A stretch of 64,000 bases of DNA from positions 62,001 to 126,000 of the forward strand of contig CABHOY010000061.1 in assembly GCA_902168105.1 (NCBI GenBank), read 5' to 3'. Positions 31,544 through 41,962 of the stretch are shown piece by piece (the first letter of the stretch is position 1; every line of letters starts with the position of its first letter). The position numbers and the translations under genes were made by a program. Under the pieces are notes generated by a model. The model did not search any database. It saw only the letters and a program-made list of their open reading frames with translations, and was not told the origin of the DNA. Origin of the DNA: an uncultured Flavihumibacter sp. (GTDB taxonomy: Bacteria > Bacteroidota > Bacteroidia > Chitinophagales > Chitinophagaceae).

Positions 31544-34498
31544 ATGACCAATCTTCTATTTCGCAAGGTGCGTCTGTTATGCTCGTTATTACTGCTTGTA
31601 GCAGGTATAGCCAGTGCGCAGACCAAACCCGTGACCGGAAAGATCACGGATGAAAACGGCAGCCCTGTTCCCGGCGCTACTGTGCAGGTAAAAGGTACCA
31701 GTACGGGCACGGCTACAGGCATAGATGGTACGTTCAAGGTGAATGTACCATCTACAGCAACCACATTGGTAATATCTTTTGTTGGCTATGTACAGCAAGA
31801 GGTTGCCATTGGTGGTAAATCCGATTTTTCTATTTCACTGGTACCAACTAGTACTACCCTGACAGATGTTGTGGTAGTAGGTTATGGTACTACACGGAAA
31901 AAGGACCTCACTGGTTCTGTTGTATCCATCAAGTCGGCTGATTTCAACCGAGGTATCGTAACGGCTCCTGATCAGTTGATCCAGGGTAAAGTTGCCGGTC
32001 TCATGGTTGTTGCCAACAGTGGTGCTCCCGGTGGCGCTACAACGGTAAGGATCAGGGGTAACTCCTCTGTAAGGACCGGTAATCAGCCGCTGTATGTGGT
32101 GGATGGTATGCCGCTGGACGGCCGTACCGCCAAACCTTCGGTAAGCGCCAACGGCTTGGGGCAAACCCCGGATGCCAACCCTTTGAATTTTATCAATTCC
32201 TTTGACATCCAGTCTATGGATGTACTTAAAGACGCCTCTGCTACTGCTATTTACGGTGCAAGGGCGGCAAACGGCGTAATTATCATCACCACCAAAAAAG
32301 GTGCAGTGGGTACTCCCCGCCTGGATGTGAATTATTCCGCCGGCATGAGTAAGATCCTTAAAAAACTGGATGTATTAGATGCTGCTGGCTACAGAAGCGC
32401 GCTAAAACAGTATAACCTGGCCGGTGGTGATGAAGGCTCCAGCGTGGACGCTATGGAAAGCATCCTTCGTACAGGCGTTACACACAATGTGAACGTTGGT
32501 ATCAGCGGGGGAAGCGAATCCAGTGTTTACAGGGCATCATTTGGTATGCTGGACCAGCAGGGTATTGTAAAAAAGACCGGGCTGAAGAAATACACGGCAA
32601 ACTTGAATGGCCAATATAAATTGCTGGAAAATAAAAGACTGGGAGTGGATTATTATATTCAGGCTGCACATACTACTGAGCAGATTGCCCCCATCACCAG
32701 CAATGCGGGTTTTACCGGAAGTTTAATTGGTCAGGCACTGCAATGGAACCCCACCCTCGCACTGCGTAAACCAGACGGTTCATTTAATCTGTTAGGCGTT
32801 GGTTCTGCAATCAATCCGGAAGCTATGTCTGCAGCTTATGATGACAAGGTGAACATCAACAGTATTCTTGCCAGTGTGTCTCCTTCTTTCAAGTTTACAG
32901 ATTGGTTAGAATACCGGTTTAATTATAGTATTAATCATCAGGTAGGTGAAAGGGAAACACAAATTGCATCCTTTATTAATATAGACCAGGTGTTTGGCAA
33001 TGGTCAGGCCTATTACGGCAGTAATACGCTGACGTCCCAACTGATGACGCATACCCTGAACTTTAATAAACAAGTGACTCCTGCGCTCTTCGTTGGCGCT
33101 GTAGTCGGTTATGAGCGTCAGAAGTTTGACTATAAGGGGAGATCCGTTGGCGGTCTTGGATTTACTACGGATGAGTTGAAATATACGGACATCCTTCAAA
33201 ACCCAAGTCAGACGAATACATTCCTTAATTCATTCCGGAATCCGAAGTCTGAACTGCAATCTTATTTCGGTAGGGCTAACCTGAACTTTCTGGATAAATA
33301 TCTGTTGACCGCTACCCTGAGGGCAGATGGTTCGAGCAAGTTCGGTTCCAATAACAAGTATGGTTATTTCCCTTCATTTGCCGCAAAATGGAACTTGAGC
33401 AATGAGGCTTTCCTGAAAGATAATAAGACTATCAACCAGTTGGCATTACGTGTAGGCTGGGGTATTACTGGTAACCAGGAGTTCCCTGCGGGAGCGGCAC
33501 AGGAACAGTACATGCTTAATTCCAATGGCGGTGCCAGTTTGAGCAATGTGGCCAATCCAAACCTGAAATGGGAAAGTTCCAAACAGCTGAACGCCGGTAT
33601 TGACTATACTTTCTTCGGCGGTAGATTATATGGTAGCGTGGACTATTTCCACAAGAATACTTCTGACCTGCTTTTCAACTTCCCTGCTATTCAACCGGCG
33701 CCTGCTTCCAATTACTGGATCAACCTTCCGGCTAATGTAGTCAACAAAGGAGTGGAAATAGTATTACGCGGCGACGTGGTAGCCACCAAGAACTTTACTT
33801 GGAATCTAGGCGTGAATGCTACTTTCCTGAAGAACAGACTGGAAAACTACGATGGTCCTCCGGTGCTGACTGGTTCCATTAGCGGACAGGGGGTATCTGA
33901 TGCTTATGCTCAGCGCCTTACCAACAACCAGCCGCTCAACTCCTTCTACCTGAGAAAGTTTGAAGGTTTTGACGACAACGGTCAGGGTAAATATACTAAC
34001 GGTGGTAACAGCCTGTTTTACATGGGAGACCCGAACCCTAAAACAATGTTGGGTATTATTACCGCTGTTAATTATAAGCAATGGGCATTAAATATCAGCA
34101 TGCACGGCGCTTATGGCTTCGATCTTTATAACAATACTGCCAACACTGTATTGCCAATCAATAACCTGGGTTCCAGGAATATTGCTGCTGACCTGGTGGG
34201 AACACAGGAAAGCCTCTCTAATCCAATCACAGTATCCAGCCGTTATCTGGAAAAGGGCAATTTCATGAAAATGGATAACGCCACTATCAGTTATAGTATC
34301 GGGAATATCGGAAAGGTGATAAAGAACGCGTCTATATATGTCACCGGACAAAACCTCTTCATTATTACGAAGTACTCTGGTTTTGACCCTGAAGTGAATA
34401 CAGATAAGGCGATCAATGGCGTAACCTCTCTGGGTATCGAGTATTCACCTTATCCGACAGCCAGGAATTTTCTGGCCGGCATCAATTTCTCGTTATAA
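31544..34498 (+). CDS. susC: SusC/RagA-family TonB-linked outer-membrane transporter
   Basis: 984 residues. Signal peptide ending ASAQ, a carboxypeptidase-regulatory-like domain (about 28-110: VTGKITDENGSPVPGATVQVKG), a plug domain with TonB-box-like TDVVVVGYGTTRKKDLTGSV, VRIRGNSSVRTGNQPLYVVDG and ASATAIYGARAANGVIIITTKKG, then a beta-barrel ending in FLAGINFSL. It imports oligomers bound by its SusD lid across the outer membrane using TonB/ExbBD energy. At 984 residues it is at the short end of the family. susD follows 25 nt later. Confidence 0.93.
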   Translation: MTNLLFRKVRLLCSLLLLVAGIASAQTKPVTGKITDENGSPVPGATVQVKGTSTGTATGIDGTFKVNVPSTATTLVISFVGYVQQEVAIGGKSDFSISLVPTSTTLTDVVVVGYGTTRKKDLTGSVVSIKSADFNRGIVTAPDQLIQGKVAGLMVVANSGAPGGATTVRIRGNSSVRTGNQPLYVVDGMPLDGRTAKPSVSANGLGQTPDANPLNFINSFDIQSMDVLKDASATAIYGARAANGVIIITTKKGAVGTPRLDVNYSAGMSKILKKLDVLDAAGYRSALKQYNLAGGDEGSSVDAMESILRTGVTHNVNVGISGGSESSVYRASFGMLDQQGIVKKTGLKKYTANLNGQYKLLENKRLGVDYYIQAAHTTEQIAPITSNAGFTGSLIGQALQWNPTLALRKPDGSFNLLGVGSAINPEAMSAAYDDKVNINSILASVSPSFKFTDWLEYRFNYSINHQVGERETQIASFINIDQVFGNGQAYYGSNTLTSQLMTHTLNFNKQVTPALFVGAVVGYERQKFDYKGRSVGGLGFTTDELKYTDILQNPSQTNTFLNSFRNPKSELQSYFGRANLNFLDKYLLTATLRADGSSKFGSNNKYGYFPSFAAKWNLSNEAFLKDNKTINQLALRVGWGITGNQEFPAGAAQEQYMLNSNGGASLSNVANPNLKWESSKQLNAGIDYTFFGGRLYGSVDYFHKNTSDLLFNFPAIQPAPASNYWINLPANVVNKGVEIVLRGDVVATKNFTWNLGVNATFLKNRLENYDGPPVLTGSISGQGVSDAYAQRLTNNQPLNSFYLRKFEGFDDNGQGKYTNGGNSLFYMGDPNPKTMLGIITAVNYKQWALNISMHGAYGFDLYNNTANTVLPINNLGSRNIAADLVGTQESLSNPITVSSRYLEKGNFMKMDNATISYSIGNIGKVIKNASIYVTGQNLFIITKYSGFDPEVNTDKAINGVTSLGIEYSPYPTARNFLAGINFSL

Positions 34499-34523
34499 TT
34501 CACTGATCTAAAAAATTACTACT

Positions 34524-36065
34524 ATGCGATTGAATAAAGCATTTATTATATTATCACTTGTCTTCGGATGTGGAATGTCTTCGTGCTCTCTCGACGAGGA
34601 GCTGGGTTCCACGCTGACACGTGAGCAGGCAGATTCGCTGATTAAAGTTCCTGCACTTTTGATCTCAGCCTATAATGGTCTGCAATTGCCATTTCAGGAC
34701 CAATCCAACTTCTGGGCGCTTCAGGAAATGACGTCAGACGAAGCGGTAGCTCCTACCCGCGGTGGTGACTGGGATGATAACGGTGTATGGCGTGCACTCA
34801 AGCTGCACAACTGGACGCCAGACCATACTTATATCAGCAATACCTTTTCGAATATCCTGCAACTCCAGTTCCTGGCATCTAACGTGCTGAGTTTTAAACC
34901 GACTGCGCAACAGGCCGGAGAAGCACGATTCCTGCGGGCTTTTGCCATGTTTGCTATTCTGGACGGCTGGGGACAGGTACCATTCCGCAACCCCGGAGAC
35001 ACATTGCTGAACGCACCAAGAGTGATGCAACCAGCTGAAGCAACGGAATACATCATCAATGAATTGACAGAGATCATTGACATACTGGATGAAAATGTTC
35101 CGGCTTATACCGCTAATAAAAATGCGGCGAGGGCACTCCTGATGAAGGTATATCTGAATAAAGGCGCTTTTGCAAACAGGGCGGCACCTACATTCGATGC
35201 TGCTGATATGCAGAAGGTCATTCAACTGGCAGATGCTATTACTGCAAGTGGTAAGTATACATTGACTAATTATTATGACAATTTTGCCTTTAACAACGAT
35301 GCTATCTCAAAGGAAAACATCTTTACCCAGCGCAACGGCCCGGGTTTCAGTACTGTAAGAAATGGTAACGCGGTATTCTGCCATTGGGCGCCTACCCTGC
35401 ACTATAACCAGGACCCAAGCGGCTGGAACGGATATGCTACGATCTCTGACTTTTATGATAAGTATGAAGCGACGGACCTACGCCGTGGAGGAGCTTATCC
35501 TGGCGTTACGGAGAAAAGCGGTCTGAAGGTAGGTTTCCTGGTTGGGCAGCAGTATAATGCTGCCGGTACGGCATTAAAAGACAGAAAGGGAAATCTTTTG
35601 ATCTTTACAAGAGAATTGAAACTACAGGAAACAGATCCGAATACACTCGAAGTAACAGGTATCAGAGTTGTGAAATACCCACCAGACATGACTTCCAGTG
35701 AAACTAAGAGTAGTAATAATGCAAACAACGACTATGTTTTCCTGCGTTATGCAGATGTACTGCTGATGAAAGCTGAAGCACTATTGCGAACAAATAATGC
35801 TCCCCAGGCATTGCCTATTGTTAATTCGATCAGAGCAGACCGTCATGCCAGCGCCTGGACTTCTATTGACCTTGACAAACTGATTGATGAAAGAGGCCGC
35901 GAGCTTTATTGGGAAGGCTGGCGGAGACAAGACCTGATCCGCTTTGGCAAATTCCTGGAGACATGGCAACTGAAGCCTTCTGATGATCCAAGAAACTTAT
36001 TATTCCCAATACCCACCAGTGATCTCGCCGTTAACAAAAATCTCAAACAGAACGACGGTTATTAA
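34524..36065 (+). CDS. susD: SusD/RagB-family nutrient-binding lipoprotein
   Basis: 513 residues. Lipoprotein signal with lipobox CGMSSC, so it is anchored on the cell surface. TPR-like helices and C-terminal family motifs are present (YADVLLMKAEALLR, LDKLIDERGRELYWEGWRRQDLIRFGKF, FPIPTSDLAVNKNLKQNDGY). It captures glycans or peptides and lids SusC. Co-transcribed with susC and followed by two hairpins. The substrate may be judged from the GH/CBM9/sugar-kinase genes at 37.8-41.1 kb, which are on the other strand and not certainly part of the locus. Confidence 0.93.
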   Translation: MRLNKAFIILSLVFGCGMSSCSLDEELGSTLTREQADSLIKVPALLISAYNGLQLPFQDQSNFWALQEMTSDEAVAPTRGGDWDDNGVWRALKLHNWTPDHTYISNTFSNILQLQFLASNVLSFKPTAQQAGEARFLRAFAMFAILDGWGQVPFRNPGDTLLNAPRVMQPAEATEYIINELTEIIDILDENVPAYTANKNAARALLMKVYLNKGAFANRAAPTFDAADMQKVIQLADAITASGKYTLTNYYDNFAFNNDAISKENIFTQRNGPGFSTVRNGNAVFCHWAPTLHYNQDPSGWNGYATISDFYDKYEATDLRRGGAYPGVTEKSGLKVGFLVGQQYNAAGTALKDRKGNLLIFTRELKLQETDPNTLEVTGIRVVKYPPDMTSSETKSSNNANNDYVFLRYADVLLMKAEALLRTNNAPQALPIVNSIRADRHASAWTSIDLDKLIDERGRELYWEGWRRQDLIRFGKFLETWQLKPSDDPRNLLFPIPTSDLAVNKNLKQNDGY

Positions 36066-36071
36066 TAATTT

Positions 36072-36106
36072 ATCAGAAGAGACTGCATTATGTAGTCTCT
36101 TCTGAT
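36072..36106 (+). terminator. terminator hairpin after susD
   Basis: Stem ATCAGAAGAGACT/AGTCTCTTCTGAT (36072-36084, 36094-36106), 6 nt past the susD stop codon; only a weak T tail. Confidence 0.65.
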
Positions 36107-36129
36107 CATTTGCACATACTTTTTATGGG

Positions 36130-36168
36130 ATGATCACCTGCAGATAATTTTCTCCTGCAGGTTATCAT
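36130..36168. repeat. second hairpin after susD
   Basis: 14-nt arms with one mismatch (36130-36143 and 36155-36168: ATGATCACCTGCAG opposite CTGCAGGTTATCAT). Confidence 0.6.
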
Positions 36169-36891
36169 GCTGGGTATTGTTTGTCCTGGGAAGCACGAGT
36201 ATGTTGTGGAATGTCTTTAACACAAGAATCCTATGCATTGAAATTTACATCATACACGTTCAGTATAGCAGATGCTGTAGCTGCGACGGTAGTTTACACA
36301 AGGGGGATATGCTGGAACTGCTATGAACATAGTAGTAGGCATAAAGATAGTGTAGAGTGGAATTGTGGTGGAATTTTGATGCAGCTTATTACCCGGTTGG
36401 GGGTAGAGATTGGTTACCTCCACCGGGAATAGGCATATTTTGTTTGACGTTGTGTGATGCCTATAATTGAATTGTTGTTAATCCTGATTTTCTGTCCTCT
36501 CTTTACATCTCGATCTTGCTACTTACGCATTACAAATTTTTCCTTTCACAGCCTGAGATGTATTAAAACTGAATAAAATGAATGCTGTCGGTTTAATGAA
36601 TGTAATGATGCAAGGTTAATCGGAGATGCCTGATTACTTTTGTATTGTTGTCGCTAACGCCAATGGCATTTTAATAAAACGGCTTTAAGTTAACCATATA
36701 CCTATACGAAAATGATACGAAGGAATTACTTAATGAAGAACGCAAGATATTATTCTGTTGATATATTATTAAGGGGGATAAAACGCAGCATCATGTAGGT
36801 AATAATTTCAGTCCTAAAGTTTGGACATTAAGCCATATTGCCTTTGTTTTCCGGTCTATTTAGAATTTAGGGGTTAATTCAACAATGGACA
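36169..36891. other. non-coding stretch
   Basis: 723 bp. A short frame at 36181-36432 lacks coding character. Nothing else recognised. A+T-rich with many stops in all frames. Confidence 0.4.
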
Positions 36892-37771
36892 CCGGGTATT
36901 AGTCTTGATACCTGGGATTTCTTAAATCATTCATGTTTTTCAGTAAGCAAAATACTGTTATGGCAGCTTTTTGCCCTGGTGTAAATAAAAGGGTTTTGTT
37001 TATAGTTATAAGTCACGCATTTACAAACAAATACGATCTCCAACCCGGGAACCATTCTTGGTACCTGGTCTATTTTAAAACCAATGAATAGGTGTTACTG
37101 TGGTAAATAGAAATAGAGGAAGAGATAGTATAGATGAAGTGTTGACGGAAGTATTGGAGGCTTATGGTTAATAATATACGGTGAATGCAGTAGTGTTATA
37201 ATGATATAGCATAGCCAGGAAGGTACTATTTATGGGGATATGGCGAACGATGATGGTTGTGACGCGGGATTAAATGAAAATGCAAGCAAACTTTAAATGA
37301 AGATTAGCGCTGGATTATAGGAACAGCTAGTACATGTAGCAGGTGAGACATATGGTGATTGCGATAATCATGGTACTTGCTTTAAATAAGCATTTCGTGT
37401 AGTGAAAAAACTTTTGGTGGGACAACACATGCGGCGCTAAGAGTAAAGTGGGGACGAGCTAGCGAAGAGCGCCGCATCTTTTACCGTAATTCTATTTAGG
37501 GGTTTTCAATTTGTGACCCGGAAGCTAGTCATGGCATCCGGAACTTTTACACCTCTTTAAGATATTTTAAACTGGGATAATCTCAATCGCATAATAGGTG
37601 ATTAGTCTGATCTGGGCGCCATTCCTGGTGCCTGGTAATCTTAATGGTGTTAATTTATCGTTTTTGGTTGACAACAGGTATCATTCCTGATACCTGAAAC
37701 TTTTTGAAGTGAAGAAAAATTCATAGTTACATGGGGTTAAATCAAAACCGGGGACCATTCATGGCCCCCGG
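36892..37771. repeat. family of six 24-nt hairpin repeats (REP-like)
   Basis: Six copies with the same 10-4-10 architecture: 36892-36915, 37045-37068, 37518-37541, 37612-37635, 37674-37697 and 37748-37771. The consensus is about CCGGGNACCA-TTCN-TGGTACCTGG; two copies have GTCN loops. Arms differ between copies but many changes are paired or wobble-compatible. All are in the same orientation, irregularly spaced (62-473 nt), with T- or A-rich sequence after most copies. No coding sequence lies between them. Confidence 0.8.
37429..37477. repeat. 10-bp inverted repeat within the hairpin-repeat region
   Basis: ATGCGGCGCT (37429-37438) and AGCGCCGCAT (37468-37477) with a 29-nt loop, followed by CTTTT. 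Terminator-like but not next to any gene. Confidence 0.6.
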
Positions 37772-37807
37772 CTATATTTTAAACAAACGTCAGTATAATA
37801 TTTAACG

Positions 37808-38893
37808 CTATACGCTCGCCTTTTTAATTGTATCCAACACAGTTGTGTCTACATGTCCGAATAGAGATACACCAGCTGCCCCATTTTGTAATGCGAGGCG
37901 TACGCCTTTTTCAAGATCAGCCATATTACCTTTAAAGTCCGGTAGGTACAATCCTGCGTATAATGGGAATTTGCCATGAAGACCATTTACGCCCTCTGCT
38001 ACGGCTTCTCCTATCCAATTCACATCTTCTTTATAAAAACCGTGATAGATCATAGGATTAACTGAATCCAGCGGCCAGTTTGTCCAATCCTGCCTTACAA
38101 TACGTTTGGCAATATCGGGAGTAGGAAATACAGCAGCTGTGATAGGCTTTTTATGTTGTTTGGCCACCTGCGCGAGGTTGGTAACAACATTAGTGATGCG
38201 GTCGTATCTGTACTTTCTCCAGGAAGGGCTCTGGTCGGGATGTTCCATCTCCAGGGGGGCTATTCCTTTCTGGGCTTTATATTTTTCCCTGCAGGTTTCA
38301 CAATAACAGAAATCGTACTCAGGCAATTCTTTAGACTGATCGATGCCATAATTACTCCATAAGTTTACGGGCAGTACCACATCGCAGTAACGAACATAAT
38401 CCAGGTGCAGGCCATCTACATAGTCCTTTGAAAGCACAGACTCTGCCTGTTCTTTCAGGTAGTTTATTACTTCCGGTTTGCTTGGACATAACCAGCGATA
38501 ATAGCCCACATAAGGAGGATGTGTGGCACAGGATTCGCCTTTTCTGTTTTTTGCATACCATTCAGGATGGCTGGCCAATAATTCCTTTTCGCCACGATTC
38601 ATTGTCCAGATCCATCTGTGCGCTTTAATCCCGTTCTCTTTCGCCGCTCTGAAATGTTTTTCGCTGTCTGCTTCAAAGAAAATGTCTCCAATACCGGCTT
38701 TTTTATAAGCAGCATAACGTTGTTGCAGTTCTGCAACGGTATCTTTTTCATCTGGATTGATCCAAACACGATGTCTGGCTGTTTTAGCCGGTTGTGCTGG
38801 CGCCTTGGCGGAAGCAGATAAGGTTGGGATGACTGGCTGCATGATAGCCAGGCTACCAAGACCAACTGATTTCAGAAAGTTGCGTTTATTCAT
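37808..38893 (-). CDS. putative secreted glycoside hydrolase (family 10-like TIM barrel)
   Basis: 361 residues. N-terminal export signal MNKRNFLKSVGLGSLAIMQ, of the Tat-like RNFLK type but with only one Arg. The barrel has features of GHL10/DUF4015-type hydrolases: RWIWTMNRGEKELLASHPEWY, DYVDGLHLDYVRYCD with candidate catalytic acids on the strand end, and PMIYHGFYKEDVNW. A CYCETC motif (about 205-210) may bind a metal or form disulfides. It overlaps the CBM9-type gene by 8 nt, so both are one operon, in which this is the second gene. Confidence 0.68.
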   Translation of the reverse strand: MNKRNFLKSVGLGSLAIMQPVIPTLSASAKAPAQPAKTARHRVWINPDEKDTVAELQQRYAAYKKAGIGDIFFEADSEKHFRAAKENGIKAHRWIWTMNRGEKELLASHPEWYAKNRKGESCATHPPYVGYYRWLCPSKPEVINYLKEQAESVLSKDYVDGLHLDYVRYCDVVLPVNLWSNYGIDQSKELPEYDFCYCETCREKYKAQKGIAPLEMEHPDQSPSWRKYRYDRITNVVTNLAQVAKQHKKPITAAVFPTPDIAKRIVRQDWTNWPLDSVNPMIYHGFYKEDVNWIGEAVAEGVNGLHGKFPLYAGLYLPDFKGNMADLEKGVRLALQNGAAGVSLFGHVDTTVLDTIKKASV

Positions 38894-39995
38894 TTGACGA
38901 TTTTTGAGAGATTTTCCCTTCTTGATTAATAGAACAACGTTCTTTAGTGTTTTTATTTACCAGTGTGGCTGTGAATTGATCTGTAATACCTTCCATCAGC
39001 AAAGTGTAGGTTGCTCCCTGCTCTGTAACGGTAGTCGCAGTTATCCCCAGCGCACCCAACGTGGATGCGTAGCGGCCATTCTTTCTGCGATATTGTTGTT
39101 GTTTGGCATAGACATCCCAAAGAGATTCTTTAGCTGCTTCGATGGCCGGTAGGGGCAACGTTACAGGCGTGCTGCTAGCTGGCTTGGCAATGAAGGACAG
39201 GTATCCCCACTTTTCGGGTGCGTGCATATTAATGATACCCTGAGGAGACCATACCCAGTTGTGTTCAGGTAATGATCTGCCGGTTTTCGGGTCTTTCCGT
39301 TTAATATACTGGCCATTCACAATATCGGTATCCCATTCAACACGGGAAAAATTAATTCTCCAGCGGGTACCGTCTTTAGGTGTCAGTCCCTGATTGAATA
39401 AGACGAATGCACTAAAAGGAATGGCCATTTCTACCGTCCATTTTTTGTCCTTATCCTTCGGATCATTCAGGGTTCCATCTATCTGAACAGCTGTGCGGAT
39501 TCCCTTGGTGTCCCAGGTTAGTAGGGCATCGCCACCTGCCCGATATGCTTTGGGCATGAAGAGGTCCATAACAGTGTTATGAGGATTGATCTCAATTTCA
39601 AAATACCTTTCGCCATCTCCATCCGGATCTACAAAAACTTCAAAATCATTATCCTGGAAAATAATGGTGTCATGTTGATGTAAGGTCGCCCAGATATGAG
39701 GTTCTTCCAGTTCAGCAAAAATATAGAGGTACTTGTTGTCCCACAGCATCTTCAGGCGGGTTCGCATCGCCGGAGTAGGCTGCTTATCACCTTCAATATC
39801 TGTGAAATCATCACTCCATACAGCTTTTGACCATGCATCTTCGTTCGCGATCCCATCAATCTTGACGGGTGCTTCCGCTTGATAAGAGTGATATTGCCTG
39901 GGTGGCACATAGGCCGGTTTCTGTTGTGCATAAGATGGAAGGTACAGGCATACCATTCCTAATCCTGTAATCACATGACGAATAAGTTGAGACAT
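38886..39995 (-). CDS. secreted carbohydrate-binding (CBM9-like) protein
   Basis: 369 residues. Signal peptide ending SYAQ. The CBM9_2/DOMON-type beta-sandwich (about 35-240) contains KIDGIANEDAWSKAVWSDDFTDIEG, RLKMLWDNKYLYIFAELEEPHIWAT, DNDFEVFVDPDGDGERYFEIEINPHNTVMDL and WRINFSRVEWD. Such proteins bind plant or glucuronate-type glycans at the cell surface or in the periplasm. The C-terminal ~100 residues are unassigned. First gene of the two-gene operon with the hydrolase. Confidence 0.82.
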   Translation of the reverse strand: MSQLIRHVITGLGMVCLYLPSYAQQKPAYVPPRQYHSYQAEAPVKIDGIANEDAWSKAVWSDDFTDIEGDKQPTPAMRTRLKMLWDNKYLYIFAELEEPHIWATLHQHDTIIFQDNDFEVFVDPDGDGERYFEIEINPHNTVMDLFMPKAYRAGGDALLTWDTKGIRTAVQIDGTLNDPKDKDKKWTVEMAIPFSAFVLFNQGLTPKDGTRWRINFSRVEWDTDIVNGQYIKRKDPKTGRSLPEHNWVWSPQGIINMHAPEKWGYLSFIAKPASSTPVTLPLPAIEAAKESLWDVYAKQQQYRRKNGRYASTLGALGITATTVTEQGATYTLLMEGITDQFTATLVNKNTKERCSINQEGKISQKSSNE

Positions 39996-40076
39996 GAGTT
40001 AAATATAAGTAAGATGAGGACGTTATTCATGTTTTTTCAATGAATGGTTCAATGGGGTGTTTAAATTGCAAAAAAA

Positions 40077-40098
40077 GGGTATAATTTTAGTTATACCC
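40077..40098 (-). terminator. terminator of the sugar kinase gene
   Basis: Stem GGGTATAA/TTATACCC with loop TTTTAG; a run of seven T residues follows on the minus strand. Confidence 0.7.
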
Positions 40099-40186
40099 CT
40101 TCTTCAAATCTGTTCAATGTTTTTTTTACTGCCGATAGCAGGATCTGTTACCCCTGTTGTTTTAACAAGCAAGATATGTGAAGTGT

Positions 40187-41089
40187 TTATTTGTGAGCTG
40201 CCATTAGTGTAGTAATCTCGGTTTTCTGGTAATCCGGACAACCGCCCTGATAAGATGCGACTAAGGCACCGAGCGCACAGGAGAATGCAAGAGTGTCGGA
40301 AGGATCATATTTTTTAATGGTACTATATAAATATCCTGCCAGGAAGGCGTCGCCACTCCCTATCGTATCCGCCACTTTCACCGGATAGCCGGGATGTTGA
40401 TAGAATTTACCCCCTTTTAATAAGGCCGCTCCTTTTTCACCCAGCGTTACAATGATCGTGGGAATGGAGTATTGAGTGCTAAGCGCTTTTACTTTTGCTT
40501 CCATATTATCCGGCCATTGATGCCAGTCGCCAATAATAGAGAGCTCTGTCTCATTCAGTTTTAATATATGGCATTGATGTAAAAGTTCAACCAGCAGTTC
40601 CTGCTCAAAATGAGGAGGTCGTAAATTAATGTCCAGTACAAATGTGCGATTCCCTTTTAACAGGGATAATAACGTTTGCCGGCTATCTATGTTCCTGGCG
40701 GCCAGACTGCCGAAAACGAGAAAGGTGTCTCCTGTTTGTTGTGCTAATTCCCGAAGAGAAGATGTAAAAGAAATATAGTCCCAGGCTACAGGCCTGATGA
40801 TTTCGTATTTCATCTCCAGTGGATTGTCTGCCGATGGCCAGGCGTATACTTTTCCGGTTTCATGAACCGGATCGGTTTGAATGTAGTCGGTCGTTAGCTG
40901 ATATTGCTTCAATATTTCCAATAATGTCTGACCTGGTTCATCATCGCCTATACTGGATATCATTGCTACAGGCACTGATAATTTCTGAAGATGATAGGCT
41001 ACATTCATCGGTGCTCCTCCGGGTAAGGCCTTGTCCGGCAAAATATCCCAGAGCACTTCTCCAAAACAAGCTACTTGATACTGCATCAT
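40187..41089 (-). CDS. PfkB-family carbohydrate kinase, probable fructokinase
   Basis: 300 residues. Ribokinase/PfkB fold: GEVLWDILPDKALPGGAPMNVAYHL (substrate-binding N-terminal motif), FVLDINLRPP, LKLNETEL, and the ATP/anion-hole motif DTIGSGDAFLAGYLY with the catalytic Asp. The N-terminal GEVLWD...GGAP pattern is that of bacterial fructokinases. Cytosolic. Alone between two terminator-like hairpins. It would phosphorylate a sugar released by the neighbouring hydrolytic functions. Confidence 0.85.
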   Translation of the reverse strand: MMQYQVACFGEVLWDILPDKALPGGAPMNVAYHLQKLSVPVAMISSIGDDEPGQTLLEILKQYQLTTDYIQTDPVHETGKVYAWPSADNPLEMKYEIIRPVAWDYISFTSSLRELAQQTGDTFLVFGSLAARNIDSRQTLLSLLKGNRTFVLDINLRPPHFEQELLVELLHQCHILKLNETELSIIGDWHQWPDNMEAKVKALSTQYSIPTIIVTLGEKGAALLKGGKFYQHPGYPVKVADTIGSGDAFLAGYLYSTIKKYDPSDTLAFSCALGALVASYQGGCPDYQKTEITTLMAAHK

Positions 41090-41962
41090 AATTAATGTAT
41101 TTGCGCTCAGTAATTATATTTTGATCATAATAATACTCTTTTCCAATAGAACCGTTTATAGAAAATGGGAGTTCAGTCGTTGGGACACCTGGGTCATTTA
41201 CCCGCTACTTATGAATATGAATAAAGAGCCAGAGCGCTGAACAGCGCTCCGGATTTTACATCTATTTTATCAACCTTGGTGTGTATAATACAAACCCCGT
41301 CCAATGCATTATAATGAATTACAATGCCTTAGATACAAGCAATGGATGGACCTAACCGGCTATGACTGCGTCAAAGCGATTTGGTGAACCTATAAATGGA
41401 AATATTAACTTGTCCGGATCGGACGGAACGATTGAATCCGGTATCGTTTTTCAGATAATGGATATGGATAGATATAGAGATCGGTTTAACCCTTGAAATA
41501 GATATGGATATAGTAATAGATATAAATGTAGAGATAGGTATAGAGATAGGCTTGGATGAATCCTGTTAATGGATATAGGCAGACGGCTTAATAAACTACG
41601 GTCTTTTAAAGTATACTCCATAATAATGTATTGGTTCGAGATAAAGAATTAATGATTTGCTTTATAAACGTGAACTCACGTAGGACTAGAAATAGCATAA
41701 ATAATTGATTGAATGGGACAACGATTTTTTTAACGGCTCAAAAGTAAAATGAAAATCAGAGAATCAATGAGACCATTATGTTCATTTTGATACAGTTAGT
41801 TCGTTCTGTTCACTCTACTAAAATGACCGCCTGTAAATTAAAAGCGTATCAAAAAAATAATATATGTCTTTAAGGGGTCTTAACCAAAATTAACCTGCCA
41901 GGGCATAAGACCTTAAAATTGGCTTAAAAAGGTATCAAAATTATCTAGAATTTAAACGGTCG
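41090..41962. other. non-coding stretch with an orphan hairpin and low-complexity DNA
   Basis: Orphan terminator-like hairpin GAGCGCTG/CAGCGCTC at 41232-41249 with a T-rich tail; no plus-strand gene precedes it. At about 41455-41590 the sequence is a degenerate run of GATATA/ATAGAT-type hexamers. The rest is A+T-rich and featureless. Confidence 0.5.

Noticed and set aside
36181..36432. 83-codon plus-strand frame after susD
   Set aside because: No recognisable domain, biased composition, no promoter or conserved start context.
36892..37771. Hairpin repeats as a CRISPR array
   Set aside because: Repeats are divergent, spacing is irregular (62-473 nt), and there are no cas genes.
41455..41590. 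Degenerate GATATA/ATAGAT run as a possible CRISPR or regulatory array
   Set aside because: No constant repeat and spacer lengths; it is simple low-complexity A+T-rich sequence.
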